DNA of 64,000 bases from Aquanectria penicillioides (taxonomy: Eukaryota; Ascomycota; Sordariomycetes; Hypocreales; Nectriaceae): contig PYIU01000005.1 of NCBI GenBank assembly GCA_003415625.1, positions 3,415,001-3,479,000 on the forward strand, given 5' to 3'. This document shows positions 35,228 to 46,927 of the stretch, piece after piece. How positions within the stretch are numbered: position 1 is the first letter of the stretch; each line of letters opens with the position of its first letter. The notes beneath the pieces are model-generated. The model did no database searches, had not been told where the DNA came from, and worked only from the letters and a program-made list of their open reading frames with translations. The position numbers and the translations under genes were made by a program.

Positions 35228-36690
35228 ATGGCTTATCATCTTCATGCAGGAGGCGCCGCCAGCCTCCAGCTCCTCGACCCTTGGTCGCAGGGGGTTGGCG
35301 TCATGAGAGATGTTTTCTACCGTTGGTCGGAACTTGATATTACGCAAATTGGATCCCTTGTTGCCATTGTCAGCACGGCGCCCACGGCCTGGAGATTCTT
35401 GCAGCGCGCCGGGCGCGAAGTGTACGGCTGGATCAGACAATGCTTTTTGGCATCTGTGACGATTCCAGCAGGTGATCCTCTTAACAGGAGCGTCGTCAAA
35501 TGGATCCAGGCCAACAGATCGCGGCATTATCGCACTTTCACCGGGCGTACCGATCTAGGCCGCGCCGGGGCAGACCGGGCCGCAGCTCTAAAGAAGACGC
35601 GACACTTGGTTCAGTATTGCCCCCATTGGGACACAAAATGGATCTGGTACGGCGGAGGCTTCCTCATCGTAACACGCGCATTTGAGAATTTCGGCGCCTC
35701 GCTGTCGGATCCAAGCTATGATGGCTTTGGTGGCGAGGAGCTCACCATTAGCTGCCTCGGCTGGTCAGCCGAACCCGTCAAGCGATTTGTTGAGGATTGC
35801 CGCGAATATACCGACACGCAGACTCAATTCTTTGTCATCATCTACTCGCGGGATCGCTATGGTCTCGCATGGAAACCCAAGGCCCGCAAACCAATCCGTC
35901 GCCTTGAGACTGTGCATTTCGACAACGGTCTGAAGAATGAGCTCCTCGCCGATATTCGGAGCTATCTGGATCCCAAAACTCAGATGCGATATCAGAGCCG
36001 CAGCATGCCGTATCGCAGAGGGTATCTTTTCTATGGCCCTCCCGGCACTGGCAAGTCCTCGCTGTCGGTTGCGATTGCAGGAGAGTTTGGTCTTGATCTT
36101 TACGAGGTGAAGGTTCCCAGCGTCGCTACCGATGCGGACCTGGAGCAGATGTTCCAAGAAATCCCCCCGCGGTGCGTGGTGCTACTTGAGGATATCGACG
36201 CTGTATGGGTAGACCGCTCCAGCACTGAGAAGAATCTCAAAGAAAACAATAATGCCCAAAACTGCACTTTGTCGGGGTTGTTAAATGTTCTAGACGGTGT
36301 TGGGTCGCAAGAAGGCCGCATCGTTATCATGACGACAAACCGCCCGGAGCAGCTCGACAGCGCATTAATCAGACCTGGCCGTGTTGACATGAAAGTCTTC
36401 CTTGGTAATATCAACCAAAAAGCGGCCGAGGAGATGTTTATTCGCATGTTTTCTCCCGACCTTGGGTGCACGTCAGATCTGGACATGGATGAGATCAGAG
36501 CTCTAGCAGCTCAGTTCGCCAGCAGGATACCAGACGACACATTTACTCCTTCCCTACTGCAGGGATTTTCCAACATCATTTAGAGAGCCCTCATTCCGCC
36601 GCCTCGAGCATAACGGACTGGGTCAAAAAAGAACTTTTTAAAAATCCAGATAAGGACTTCGAGGTAATAACGAATAAGTCGAAGAAATAG
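35228..36690 (+). CDS. BCS1-like mitochondrial AAA ATPase with a C-terminal frameshift
   Basis: ATG at 35228 (MAYHLHAGG). The open frame stops at 36583 (451 aa), but the true family C-terminus reads on in the +1 frame to a stop at 36690. N-terminal hydrophobic segment about residues 38-55 (IGSLVAIVSTAPTAW). BCS1-specific N-domain through about 240. AAA module: Walker A GPPGTGKS at 270-277, Walker B VVLLEDID near 315-322, sensor region IVIMTTNRPEQLD, then ALIRPGRVD with the Arg-finger. BCS1 translocates the Rieske iron-sulphur protein in the mitochondrial inner membrane, and fungi carry many diverged paralogues, of which this is probably one. In the T-run at 36566-36569 one T appears missing. 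Adding it would let GF.QHHLESPHSAAS...DWVKKELF follow in frame, the usual C-terminus. Confidence 0.8.
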
Positions 36691-37226
36691 GACGAAATGT
36701 ATTGATAGATGTATGTTAGTGTATTATTTGGAATAGCTTTTCTTTACTGTTTCTGTCATATTAAACGAACCGGACGGTCTTTTCGGTTAAATAGTGTAGC
36801 TAAGAAACCAATCATAAGGGTGTAATTTCTTGGAAGCAGAGAAACCAACGCCATTATTTCTTAATTGAGCTTATTTTACGATTTTTGGCTGCTGCTCATA
36901 AAGTGGTATCGCGAACTTGCACTTTGTTCCGCATTGATCGTTGGTTGACGCTCACAAGCACTCGATTATTGTCAACAATACCCAGAACCCCGCGCTGAAC
37001 TCCATGCAATCTACCGGTACCTGAGGAGAGAGTTGAAACCAGCAATTGCTTTCCATGTTTAAATAAATTCACTCAAGTCTCAAAAACATATCATGTAGCG
37101 TTCAGTTAATTGGCTTCATTGAGTTTCATTTCTGCGATGCTCGGCCTCTATAAAAACTACCGAGCTTTAGTTCCTTCCCAACCCCCACCCATATAATAGT
37201 TCATAATTTTTCATTTTATTTTTTAT
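36691..37226. other. Intergenic between convergent genes, no gene seen
   Basis: AT-rich 3' flanks of the BCS1-like and Gfa genes. Nothing else was supported. Confidence 0.5.
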
Positions 37227-37790
37227 TTACAGACGACCAGACTGCTTGGCAGTCCAGGTAGCAATGGCATCCATCAGAGGGGGGGACAGAGCGTCGTAGG
37301 TCTCCAGTCCCACGGACTTGAACTTGCCGCGGACCTCGTCCATCTGGGCGGGAGAGAATCCCTGCTCGATGATGGACGAGACGAAAGCGGCGAATTGGGG
37401 CTCCTGCCAGCCCTTCTTGTCGGAAAGCTCAACGTGAACGAAGTCGAGTCCCTTGAAGGGGTGGTCCTTCTCAATGCGGCCGAACAGGTGGACGCCGCAG
37501 TCCTTGCAGGCGTATCGCTGGATGGTGGCCGACTCGTCGACAATCTTGAGCTTGCTCTCGTTGGCGGTGACGCTCACTTGGTCCTTGGGGATGACGGCGA
37601 CAACGGAGAAAAGAGCACCCTTGGGCTTCCAGCACTTGGAGCATCCGCAGGCGTGGTTGTGAAGGACATTGCCGCCGAGGGTAACCTTGACGGGGCTGCT
37701 GGAGCAGAGGCACTGAAGGTCGCCACCAGCAAAAGTGGAGTCGCCCTTGACGAGGCCGTTGTCGATGGAGGGGTGAAGGGAGAAGGACAT
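37227..37790 (-). CDS. Glutathione-dependent formaldehyde-activating enzyme (Gfa/CENP-V family)
   Basis: Single-exon ORF of 187 aa with an ATG at 37790 (MSFSLHPS). It has all seven zinc-ligand cysteines of the Gfa fold: Cys27 and Cys29 (CLC), Cys48, Cys50 and Cys53 (CGCSKCW), Cys95 and Cys98 (CKDCG). The length matches the roughly 190-aa fungal and bacterial Gfa enzymes. The family binds glutathione and was described as speeding S-hydroxymethylglutathione formation, the first step of formaldehyde detoxification, although the enzymatic role is debated. No membrane segment, so probably cytosolic. Codon choice is strongly C-ended and GC-rich, unlike most neighbours, and produces long shadow ORFs in the other frames. 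This suggests high expression. Confidence 0.85.
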   Translation of the reverse strand: MSFSLHPSIDNGLVKGDSTFAGGDLQCLCSSSPVKVTLGGNVLHNHACGCSKCWKPKGALFSVVAVIPKDQVSVTANESKLKIVDESATIQRYACKDCGVHLFGRIEKDHPFKGLDFVHVELSDKKGWQEPQFAAFVSSIIEQGFSPAQMDEVRGKFKSVGLETYDALSPPLMDAIATWTAKQSGRL

Positions 37791-39226
37791 TGTGATTTGT
37801 CTTGGACCAAAAGATCGGCTGTTAGAATTGGGAATAGTGCTTTAGTGATTGCAGATGTTGAGTAATTACCTTGATGGCCAACTTCTTACTCATTATATAT
37901 ACTTCATCATGACTTCTGGCACCTTCGTGTTGATCATGGCACATTGGCCTAGTCGGCATGGCAAGCACGCAAGCACGCAAGCACCAAGCACACCGAACCC
38001 CGGAATATGTCCGAGAAAGGGGTATTCCGTACCATGCCCGCGTCCCTTATTCAAATTCGGCGAGTGACTCACGGAATTATTAACGAGACAATAGCTACAC
38101 GGCTTTGGACCTCCATGTGGAGATGGCATGCGGCAGATAAGCTGCGCGGGGACCCATCTAGATCGCGCCTGATCGGGGCAGCTTAATTGAGAGCCAACCA
38201 AGATGTCATCGGAGTTTAGGGGAACGGCAATCCACATAAAGGACCGCGTACTACTCGGAAAACTATCACATACCCCTCTCCTCGCTATTCTTAACGCCGA
38301 AACATTCATCCCAGCACGGTGCGTTCTTCACTGCGAGGTGCAATTTACACAGTGGGCTCAGTGACTGTTAGCCTGTTTGACCCCGTTTAGGAAGTCGGAT
38401 CCGGTACGTATCGTCAACGCTAAATGCCGCTCTGTGTGCCCAGAGAGAGCTACGGATACTGAATCCGGAATTCGGACAATTTGTGGCGCCTCGGGAGCTC
38501 ACTCCGGTAGTTGTCATGGAACACTTTGGAATCAATGGTGGTGTTCAGGGCGATTTCGGGGGCAAACCGCGGGTGATTGGCCCTCGGTAAGAATACGCTA
38601 GGGTCTAAGGACTGTGTTTGGTCAGATATTGAGGGAAGATTCTAGGCTCTACAAAGGATAATTCCGCATCGACCGGAAGAATGTGGCATTGGTCGGCATT
38701 TCACTGGCAGTGATTCCGTGCTAACGGTTCAGACTCAGCTTATATCCCCGAGAGAATCTCTAGTCGAGACATTCTGGATGTGATGTTATGTTCCGCATCC
38801 AGAGCTGATGGTGGCAAGTTCAATTGATCCATTGACATGATATTACCAGCATTTCTTGCAATCTTTGCACGGAGTTGGGACTCTATTTGCGGGGACATCG
38901 TGCCTGGAACGGCGGGGACATCGCTCGTTTGCAGGGAATGTGGCCAAACATGCCGAATGCTAGCCGCGTGGAGGCTCAACTCCGTGTGCAAGATCCAATT
39001 GCATTGCATTGCAAGAGGCCAATGATTCTCCACGCATTAACCTTACCCCAGAACCCCAGACTTTCCCCGCACGCAACAAAGCACACTGGAGATGCAATTT
39101 CAGAAACATATGTGGTAATATAAATGAACATTGTAGACCTTTTTTGTATTTAAAAAAGATAGATCTGAGTGTTCCTACCCGCCTAATCTAAGTATTCAAC
39201 AAGTGTTTCAAGAGTGCGATTTTAAA
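37791..39226. other. Intergenic, no gene seen
   Basis: 1.4 kb with several short ORFs on both strands, none recognisable. A short imperfect tandem of AAGCACGC-like units lies near 37960-37985. Confidence 0.4.
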
Positions 39227-40748
39227 ATGGCATCAAAGCCTAAATCAAGCCCAATCCCACACGAAGATTAACAAGACCAGGAATGCCTTTCAACTGAACG
39301 CGTTGATCAGATGGAGCCTAATGTAGGCACCGACCTCAAAGATATCAATGCAAACAAAGATGATCTTAGGCACAAGAGAATTTAGTTAGGAAACTGGATT
39401 TCGCTCTTATGCCCATCGTATTTATCCTCTATCTCTTTAACTACCTGGACAGAAACAACATCGCGTTAGTTTATTGCCTGATTATACTTCTTTTATTAAT
39501 CGCCTTGAGCCGGTTCCTCGACATCTAACTACGGCATAAACAGGCAAGCCAAATTGGACACATTTGAAAGGACCTCAACCTGACTGGAGACGACTTTAAC
39601 ACATCGGTCTCGATTTTAAATGTGAGGTGCGTTCGCAAAAAACCCCATGAATTCGACAAGCATCAATGACCAACTTCGTTGAACAGTTACATCTCAATGC
39701 AACTTTCTAGCAACATGATCTTCACTCGCGTTCGACCGTCTCTATACATTCCCCTGTGGGTCTACGCTTGGTCCTGCATCTCAGCCTCCCCAGCCGCCGT
39801 CCAGAACTTTCGGAGTCTTATTGCCATTCGGTTCTTCTTGGGTATTTCCGAAGCACCTTTCTTTCCTGGTGTCTTTTACCTGCTTTCTTTCTGGGATACA
39901 AAGAAGGAACTTGCACTCCGATACGCAATTTTGCAACCGCAACTTCTGGACTATTGTCTGCCGGAATCTTTAGCGGTCTTGATGGAGCCCTTAGACTTGC
40001 AGGTTGGCGATGGCTCTTCATTATTGAAGGTGCGGCTAGTTTTGTATTCGGAATCACATCATTCATTTCGCTCCCTGATTTCGCAGAATCGAAGACAGGC
40101 AGCACCGTGGGGTTGTTCACCGACGACGAGCGGAGAGTTTGAGTTGCGCATGGCGCGAGACGCCGTCTCCAACCAAGAAAGTAACCATTCAGCCAAACAT
40201 AGGCTTAAATTGGCTGTAACAGATGTCAAGGTGTGGATCTTTGTAAGTACCCATTTCGAACCAGGCCCTCTCTACATCCAGCTTAACAAAGCTAACTTTA
40301 TGGCCACAGGCCTTCATTATGTGTTACAATCAGAGCGCGTACGGTTTGACTAGTTTTACCCAGCGATTGTGAAAGGGCTCAAGCTCGGGAGCCGCACTAT
40401 CACTGTTGTTTGCACGGCTCCGCCGTATTTATTGGGACTGTCATCTCGTATTCGCTCGCCTAGTCGAGTGACCGAAGAGCCGGGAGGGGCTATCATATCA
40501 GCACCCCAGTCCTAGTTGCCATGCTAGGCTTCAACATCATTGCATCAACGTTCAACATCACTAGTCAATTCGGCAGTATTTCGAGCCCTTATTTCTTTGA
40601 CCCGAACGACGAACCGCGATACACACGAGTGATGATTTTTTTAAATGGCTTTTTGCGCCTTGGAGACCACACTGTGTCTCACCATGAAATTCATTCTGTG
40701 AAGGGAAAATATGAAGCTTGTGGCTCAGTTCGAAGGAACCGCTCCTAA
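39227..40748 (+). pseudogene. Broken MFS anion:cation symporter (Dal5/allantoate-permease type)
   Basis: Pieces of one transporter occur in order on the plus strand in shifting frames. They are a hydrophilic start (39227, MASKPKSS) with an early TAA, DFALMPIVFILYLFNYLDR with NN just after it (first membrane segment of the family, around 39400), SPAAVQNFRSLIAIRFFLG and EAPFFPGVFYLLSFW, then after a frameshift AGWRWLFIIEGAASF. Next come DVKVWIF, then near 40300-40400 another shift with LGSRTITVV, and finally GFNIIASTFNIT plus FFDPNDEPRYT at 40521-40640. At least two in-frame stops and three frameshifts are seen. Some may hide introns, but the early TAA, a plausible CAA to TAA change, does not. 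Non-functional. Confidence 0.75.
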
Positions 40749-41789
40749 CCTATACACGCTTTGAGAGCAACAGGGCTACAAATAGCTTAGATCTTGTCAC
40801 CGCCGCCAGTGTAACTATTATTTTTTCCTTCGAGTTATTTGAAGTCTACAGGTGATCCCAGCGAAAAAATAACGCGGGTTTCAACCGCCACAGGGGGGTC
40901 TCGAATATAGCACAACGTCTGCTCCTCACCACGTTCCCTGACGCATACCCCATCAACATTATCTGTTTACATTTGACCACATAAACATCATTAGTGAGGC
41001 AATTGAGCAAAAAGAATTAAAAAAAAACATACAACAGCGGGGATTCGCTGGTCGTCACCGACCCAACTACTAATCCGCCCCTTACCAGCTTGACTCTGGA
41101 GAGCAGACGGGATCCCGTATTTTCTGGTAGGTATGGTCGTATGTGCTAGGCGGTGTGAATATTTGACTTACATAGTAATGGCTAGAATGGATCAGGTAGT
41201 AGGGGACAAAACTTCTCGGGATGCTCCTCCATCAATGTAGGGATATAATATGATTAAAAACAAGAAGAATAATAAATAGAACTTTGATAACAAGCCGATT
41301 GCCTTTGAGTGACTGTAAAATCGTCGTTTACTTTCTTGGTGGCTTCATTCAACCGAGTTGGTGGGAACCGAAGCTGTAACTGGCGACTTCAGTCCGCCGA
41401 AGCCCACAAATACACCGACGACGCCTAATATCAATTGGAGACGGACAAAAGGCTTGATGGATATTAGGCATGTCGGCACAGAAGCATGCGTTTAAGAAGT
41501 GATCCGAGGGGAGTAAGTACATACCAAAGTCTGCTCAACCCAGCCGCGGGTATATTCGAGACTCGACAGGTTCGAGACAAACCCGATTAATCTATGGTGA
41601 TCCATAGAGCTTTGAAGTGTTCTGTCTAGAACTGTAACCGGAATGATTTATCAAGAGACCTAGTCAAATGTAAATATGAACCCTGGTCCCGGTCAAATAT
41701 CCACAAATCATAATAGATACTACATATATGAAACGTTATAGATAACCCGGCTGCAAGATCTTGGGGCCGGGTACCTCAATTGACATCAA
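40749..41789. other. Intergenic, no clear gene
   Basis: Mostly featureless. On the minus strand around 41345-41455 a short peptide (LILGVVGVFVGFGGLKS) ends in a stop and could be the last exon of a lost gene, but nothing upstream supports it. Confidence 0.35.
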
Positions 41790-43414
41790 AATCCAGGGAT
41801 AAGTGACGATTAGAGGCAGCTATTCAGATGTACACAGATGTTTTGAAGGAAACACCTGAAGATGACCCACAGCGGACATCTTGGCTCATGCTCCTCGAAA
41901 TAACGTACGAACTCAAGTTTGAAACAACTGGAGATATCGCAGATTTGGATTTCGTTATAAGACAGTTCCAAGACTCGCTTGATAGAACACTAGAGGATTC
42001 AGATCGAGCTGACCGCCTCCTTCACATTGGACGTGTATATCAAACGAGGTACAATTGGACGGGAGATGTCACGGATATCCAGACTGCTGTACAAAATTTC
42101 AAAGCAAGTCTCAATTCATCGCCGGCAGAAAGTCCGAGCCGAACAGAGCGACTTCGAAATCTCGCGAGTGGATATGAGGCTCTATATGATGCAACAGAAA
42201 TGCTGCAACACCTGGATGCGGCTATGCAAAGTTACCAAGGGGCACTGGATTTAACCCCAAAGGAAGGGGAAGAATGGGTAGAACCTTCAATTGAACTTGG
42301 AGTGGCATATCAACATAGATATTAAAGAACAATGGAACTAGCGGGCTTGAAAGGAGCTGTGAGGTGGTACGAAGATTCGCTTCAGGCATTTCCTGAAGAT
42401 CACCTAGACCGAGCAGATGGGCTCCAGGCCATTGGAATGGCATATAAAGACAAGTTTGGGAGCACAGGAGCGGTGACGAATCTCAATAGTGCTATCCAAA
42501 TGTTTGAAGATGCCCTGGAAGCGACGCCACAGGGCACTTTGGAGAGAGCACACCGACTTCAAGACCTTGGAAGAAGCCATGAGTACCCATATAAAAGAAG
42601 AGGAGCAATCGAAGATTTCTCAACTCCACCATTGGATTATTTCAATAGCATCTTGAAATCCCGCTGAACCATCACCTACACCAGTCGCTTAGGCTGGAGA
42701 CACTCGGAAACGCATACATATTGCGCTACGAAAGAACAAGGGCTGCAACTGACTTCAATCCAGGCATCCAAAGAGTCCAGGATGCTTAATTGTCCCTCCC
42801 AGAAGGCCATGCACTTTCGCCCGGTGGGCTTCACAGCCTTGGATTGGGCTACCAAGATCGGTACGGTAGATACGATAAGAAGCAGACCTAGGCTTAGCGA
42901 CAGAATTGCTTCAAAAGGCCCGTGATACGGCATCGGAGAAAAGTCCACGACCAGCGGATCGACTCTACTCTCTAGGGTTGTTATATCCGGAAAAGTGTCA
43001 GGCCAGTGGAGAAATAACAAACTTGGACAACTCCATCCAGCATCTTCAAGACTCGATTTATAGGACATCAAAGGACCATCCTGATTGGCTGGAACGGCTT
43101 CGAAAACCTGGGTGTCACGTATGCGGATAGATACCAAAGGATCGGGGCAATTGCAGATTTGAATATTGCTCCTCAAAGACTCCAAGATGCTTTCAATGCG
43201 AGACTGCGAGAACACCCGTATCGTGCCGAAAGATTTGAAAGAATCGCCAAGTCTTATCAGATTAGATAATTATGAAAGAACTGAAGAAATATCGGATATT
43301 GACATGGCTGTCCAAAACTTTCGAGATGCTATCGATGCATTGATTGTTATTATCAACATCAGTGACAACCGTTGCAATGCGTTGATACTCAACCGATACG
43401 GGCTTAGGGCTTAA
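41790..43414 (+). pseudogene. Decayed tetratricopeptide-repeat (TPR) protein
   Basis: Successive roughly 50-codon units of the fungal TPR type read along the plus strand. Examples are DFVIRQFQDSLDRT with ADRLLHIGRVYQTRY, then AVQNFKASLNSSP, AMQSYQGALDLTPKEG, GAVRWYEDSLQAFPED, AIQMFEDALEATPQG, and later RLQDAFNARLREHPYR and AVQNFRDAIDA. The first 165 codons from 41828 and the next 111 from 42332 are open, separated by a TAA. After 42660 the repeats are found only in pieces across several frames. No terminal effector domain (for example CHAT) is left. The family is usually a long scaffold protein, often joined to NLR or CHAT modules. Non-functional remnant, start also missing. Confidence 0.7.
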
Positions 43415-44349
43415 CCACTCCCTCGCTTGAAGAAGTACCAAATTGAATTTTACGTGGAGTGCTTGTAATCGAGATCGATAAAGTCAGGATTACTAGAGTG
43501 GCTTATTGGACCACTGAGTAAAATTTCCCTCCATGTTGCAGGGCTGCATGAGAACATTTCTTTCAATACAGTATGTGACAGAGTCCTATCATCATATACT
43601 TCATTCATCAAGCTGATGTTATAAGGCTGAAGACAGCCTTAGGCTTCCACAGCAAACTTGGCCGTGCTTGTGGCTGTGAAGGACAGCACTGGCTGTGGGC
43701 GGCTTCTTTCTGCACAATCCATAAGGAAAGCTAGAGATGACACAAACGACTCTCTTTCCTCTGCGAACCTCAGTGCTGGAATTTCGAATATTGGGAATGA
43801 AAATCCTGATACAAGACCGCGGGATACAGTATCATGCACCGAGGCAGACATTGAGAATGCGGAGGATCGATACCGTTGGACTCCTTATGTTCATTATCGT
43901 ATGTAACAATCTCACAGAAATACACTCAACAATCTAGTGTGATTTGTTTTCCTTAAGCGAAATTATGGCGATATTTCTTGAATTATCAAATTGAGTCTAA
44001 TACAAATGAAAATCACCAAAGTTCATTGGCAGGACACCAACTAGAACTCGGGAAGAGCTCAATCAATGATGTAGCCACCTATTCTTAATGATTTGAATAT
44101 CTTTGCACTCGACAGCTCATGAGCCAATGTGATGTCATGAGATTTCGTATTTTCCTAACTCTTTTATGTCATTTTTGGAGAGGATATCAACGCATGCCAT
44201 AAACAAAAAAAAAGTATGGATCTTCGAGGTAACCTCAAGGCTCATGTGGCTCATTCATGCAATATTCTAACAAACCACACCCAACAGTATATATAATAGT
44301 TGTTGGAATATTCAACAGAAGTAATGTTCTGATATCCATGTCTGGCCTC
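43415..44349. other. Intergenic, no gene seen
   Basis: Short overlapping ORFs near 43640-43937 on both strands without recognisable content. The rest is AT-rich 3' flank of the sugar-porter gene. Confidence 0.4.
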
Positions 44350-45912
44350 TCATACGTGCTCTTTCTGCTCAACTGAATCCTTCTCTGCACTATCACTTGC
44401 ATTTGGGGCCAATTCACCCTGTGGGAGGTCCCTGGCCATTGCTACAATTTTCCATGGTGAAGAAGCCTCTCTGAACACATTGTTGAGAAGCTCCAAGTTG
44501 CGGTTCATGGTCTCTGGGTAGAAGAAGTAGACAGCGATTGGAATCAGAGCCGAGATGATGGCGTACATCATGTAATAATAGAAGCCAATTTCTTCAATGG
44601 CAACAGGCGTAACCATCACTACAACAAAATTCCAGAGCCAGTGATTTGCGGTCGAGATTGAGGACATGGCAACGCGGAGACGCACCGGAGCCACTTCGGT
44701 GCAGTAGAGGAAGTTACCTCCTAAGAAACCAATGGGGTAGAAAAGATTGAAGAGAAAAATAAAACTTGCTGAAGCGACGGAGGCGCTGTGATTTGAAGAT
44801 GAAAAACTCGTGCTTACGGCGAGGGCAGCCATGCACAACGACATGCCTGCGCCACTGATCATGAAGACTGCTCGTCGACCGAGTCTATCGATTGCAAAGA
44901 AGGCAATGAAACAGCAAAGGAACTTCCAGGTGAGGGCACATGACGCCAATATTTTAGAAAGAGAGGTTCCCAGGTTAAGATTTTCTTGGAAGATGGTAGA
45001 GGCGTATACGGAGATGAGGTTGCCGCCACACATTTGCTGAACGAATTGTAGGAAGATGCAGAGGCAAAACCTGTACAGCAACTTCTCTTCGTTATTCCCC
45101 GAAAATATCTGTGACAGCGAGGTTTTTTGTTCGGCGGAATATTCGAGCGAGGATTCGATCTGGGCGATTTCAGTTCGGATTGCTTCGTGCGATTGTGGCA
45201 GGTCTTTTAAGGCCGAGAGCGCTGCCGTAGCTTCGGATACCCGGTTCACTCGGACTAGCCATCTTGGAGACTCTGGAAGAAAGAAGATGGAGCAGAGAAT
45301 AACAAGCGACCAGATGAGAGATAGCACAAGCGGCAATCTCCATTCCAATGTTGAGTTTGGAATCTTGCTGAAGCCAAAGTCGATCCAATTGCACAAGGCG
45401 TAACCCAGGCACATGAAGATACCTACGGTGATGACATCGCGACCGCGGTGTTTTGCTGATGAGCACTCGGCCTGCCAAACTGGAATAGCGACACTGAATT
45501 CGCCAACTCCAATACCTAGAAAGATGCGACCAATGACAAATTGAATGAGACTAAAGGACGAAGCCTGGAGAATGGACCCGATGGTTGTGAAGATGGCTGC
45601 CAAGAACACAGACTTTCTTCTGCCAAGGGTATCTCCAATAAAGAGGCAAGAAAGAGCACCTATCAATGCACCAAGCTGAAAGGAAGCAATGACAGCTCCC
45701 TTGGATGTAGAATTGTGTGACTTCTCGGCACCATGAGTGTTGACAGTGTCGAGGTCTGGAAAGGCATGAACCCAGCTCTGAAGCGTTGCCAAGGGGCCGA
45801 CGCCAGCTTGGTTGTATCCGAAGAGCGTGAATCCCGGGGCAACGACAAGCGCTATTTGAGCAACACGTAAAGAATGGCCCCGGAGGCCTAGAAATGCGGC
45901 TTCTTTGGACAT
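44350..45912 (-). CDS. MFS sugar porter-family transporter
   Basis: The open frame extends to 46212, but the natural start is the ATG at 45912 (MSKEAAFLG), giving 520 aa; the upstream 100 codons are low-quality translated leader. About 12 membrane segments. Sugar-porter signatures in order: DTLGRRKSVF (loop 2-3), ESPRWLVR after segment 6, DRLGRRAVF (loop 8-9) and FYPETMNR after segment 12. The hydrophilic tail ends EQKEHV. It would carry sugars or related polyols or acids across the plasma membrane. It is the only intact gene in a stretch of broken ones (39-49 kb), which suggests it is either still selected or recently arrived. Confidence 0.88.
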   Translation of the reverse strand: MSKEAAFLGLRGHSLRVAQIALVVAPGFTLFGYNQAGVGPLATLQSWVHAFPDLDTVNTHGAEKSHNSTSKGAVIASFQLGALIGALSCLFIGDTLGRRKSVFLAAIFTTIGSILQASSFSLIQFVIGRIFLGIGVGEFSVAIPVWQAECSSAKHRGRDVITVGIFMCLGYALCNWIDFGFSKIPNSTLEWRLPLVLSLIWSLVILCSIFFLPESPRWLVRVNRVSEATAALSALKDLPQSHEAIRTEIAQIESSLEYSAEQKTSLSQIFSGNNEEKLLYRFCLCIFLQFVQQMCGGNLISVYASTIFQENLNLGTSLSKILASCALTWKFLCCFIAFFAIDRLGRRAVFMISGAGMSLCMAALAVSTSFSSSNHSASVASASFIFLFNLFYPIGFLGGNFLYCTEVAPVRLRVAMSSISTANHWLWNFVVVMVTPVAIEEIGFYYYMMYAIISALIPIAVYFFYPETMNRNLELLNNVFREASSPWKIVAMARDLPQGELAPNASDSAEKDSVEQKEHV

Positions 45913-46927
45913 TGTTACAAAGCTGTGGACAATGTATGATGAGAGCACCCCAAACTCCGAGCCAAGAGGCCACCCCTTTATACCAGTTTTTGGAGATCCA
46001 CCTACCCCAATTCCCCAATTCCCCCGCAGACCGCTATTGCAAAGTTTCTGACAAAGGACCTTGTTATTTGTGGAGTCTCCGCAAAGTGTGACCACTGAGT
46101 CCCGCGAAGTCCGGGGCTCAATGGGGCGGCTATAGCGACTTGTACTTCTTGGAGAGACTTCCGATAGTATGCAGAGGTGTTGGGGCTCTCGGTTTGGAAC
46201 CGAAGGGTTCAATGGTTGAAATTATCAAGTTAGAAAAAGGATAGACTACATAAACTACCTCTTCGACTATTTCGAAGCCTTGCCAAGACCATTGGAAGTC
46301 TGGCAAGAGAAACATTCTTAGCCGCACAGGTCAAAATAAGTACATACCAGTAACCCTCCATTACCCCGAAATCCACATGGGGCGAGCTGCCAGGTCACTT
46401 TCGGTAGAGTCCGAATGAACTTTCTAGGTGGGTTGCTCCTGTGATCATGGCAGAGGTGATTTCCGGACTAGAAAATGTCCGCGCGCACTTGGACTAGACC
46501 GCCCGACGACGCGGCCCTTGCCTCCTTGGGATACCACGGAAAGTCGGCAATTAGCCTCTGGTGGGGGCCAGTGCGAATTCTGTTTCATTTTTGTCTACCT
46601 ATTCTCTTGTTGACTTGACGATGAAACGCTGGAGAGATTGTCCTTGACCACATGCGGAGATTATGGACTTTAAGTGGTGGTGGGTTACTTCGTTATACAT
46701 TTCATGTAGCTAGCAGCATTTGCTTGCTAGCTCTGGGAACTCGGAAGAATTCAAGACCGCTCGCCGTTTATCAGCAACAGGAGTGATCTTGATCTTCATT
46801 AGAATATTGATGAACGCAATACAAACTGGGAGTATGCTGAAGTAAGTTTACCCACTGGCAGGTGGATGGGAAAAATTGCATTATCGCATATGAATTTACT
46901 GAAAGTTTGTATTGGATGAAAGAGAAA
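45913..46927. other. Intergenic, upstream of the sugar porter gene
   Basis: Promoter region of the sugar-porter gene followed by featureless sequence. No gene was recognised. Confidence 0.4.

Noticed and set aside
34828..35337. 169-aa plus ORF upstream of and overlapping the BCS1-like gene
   Set aside because: Different frame from the BCS1 gene, no domain, overlaps its N-terminus.
45913..46212. 100-codon N-terminal extension of the sugar porter
   Set aside because: Transporters of this family start close to the first membrane segment. The extension is low-complexity and the ATG at 45912 fits better.
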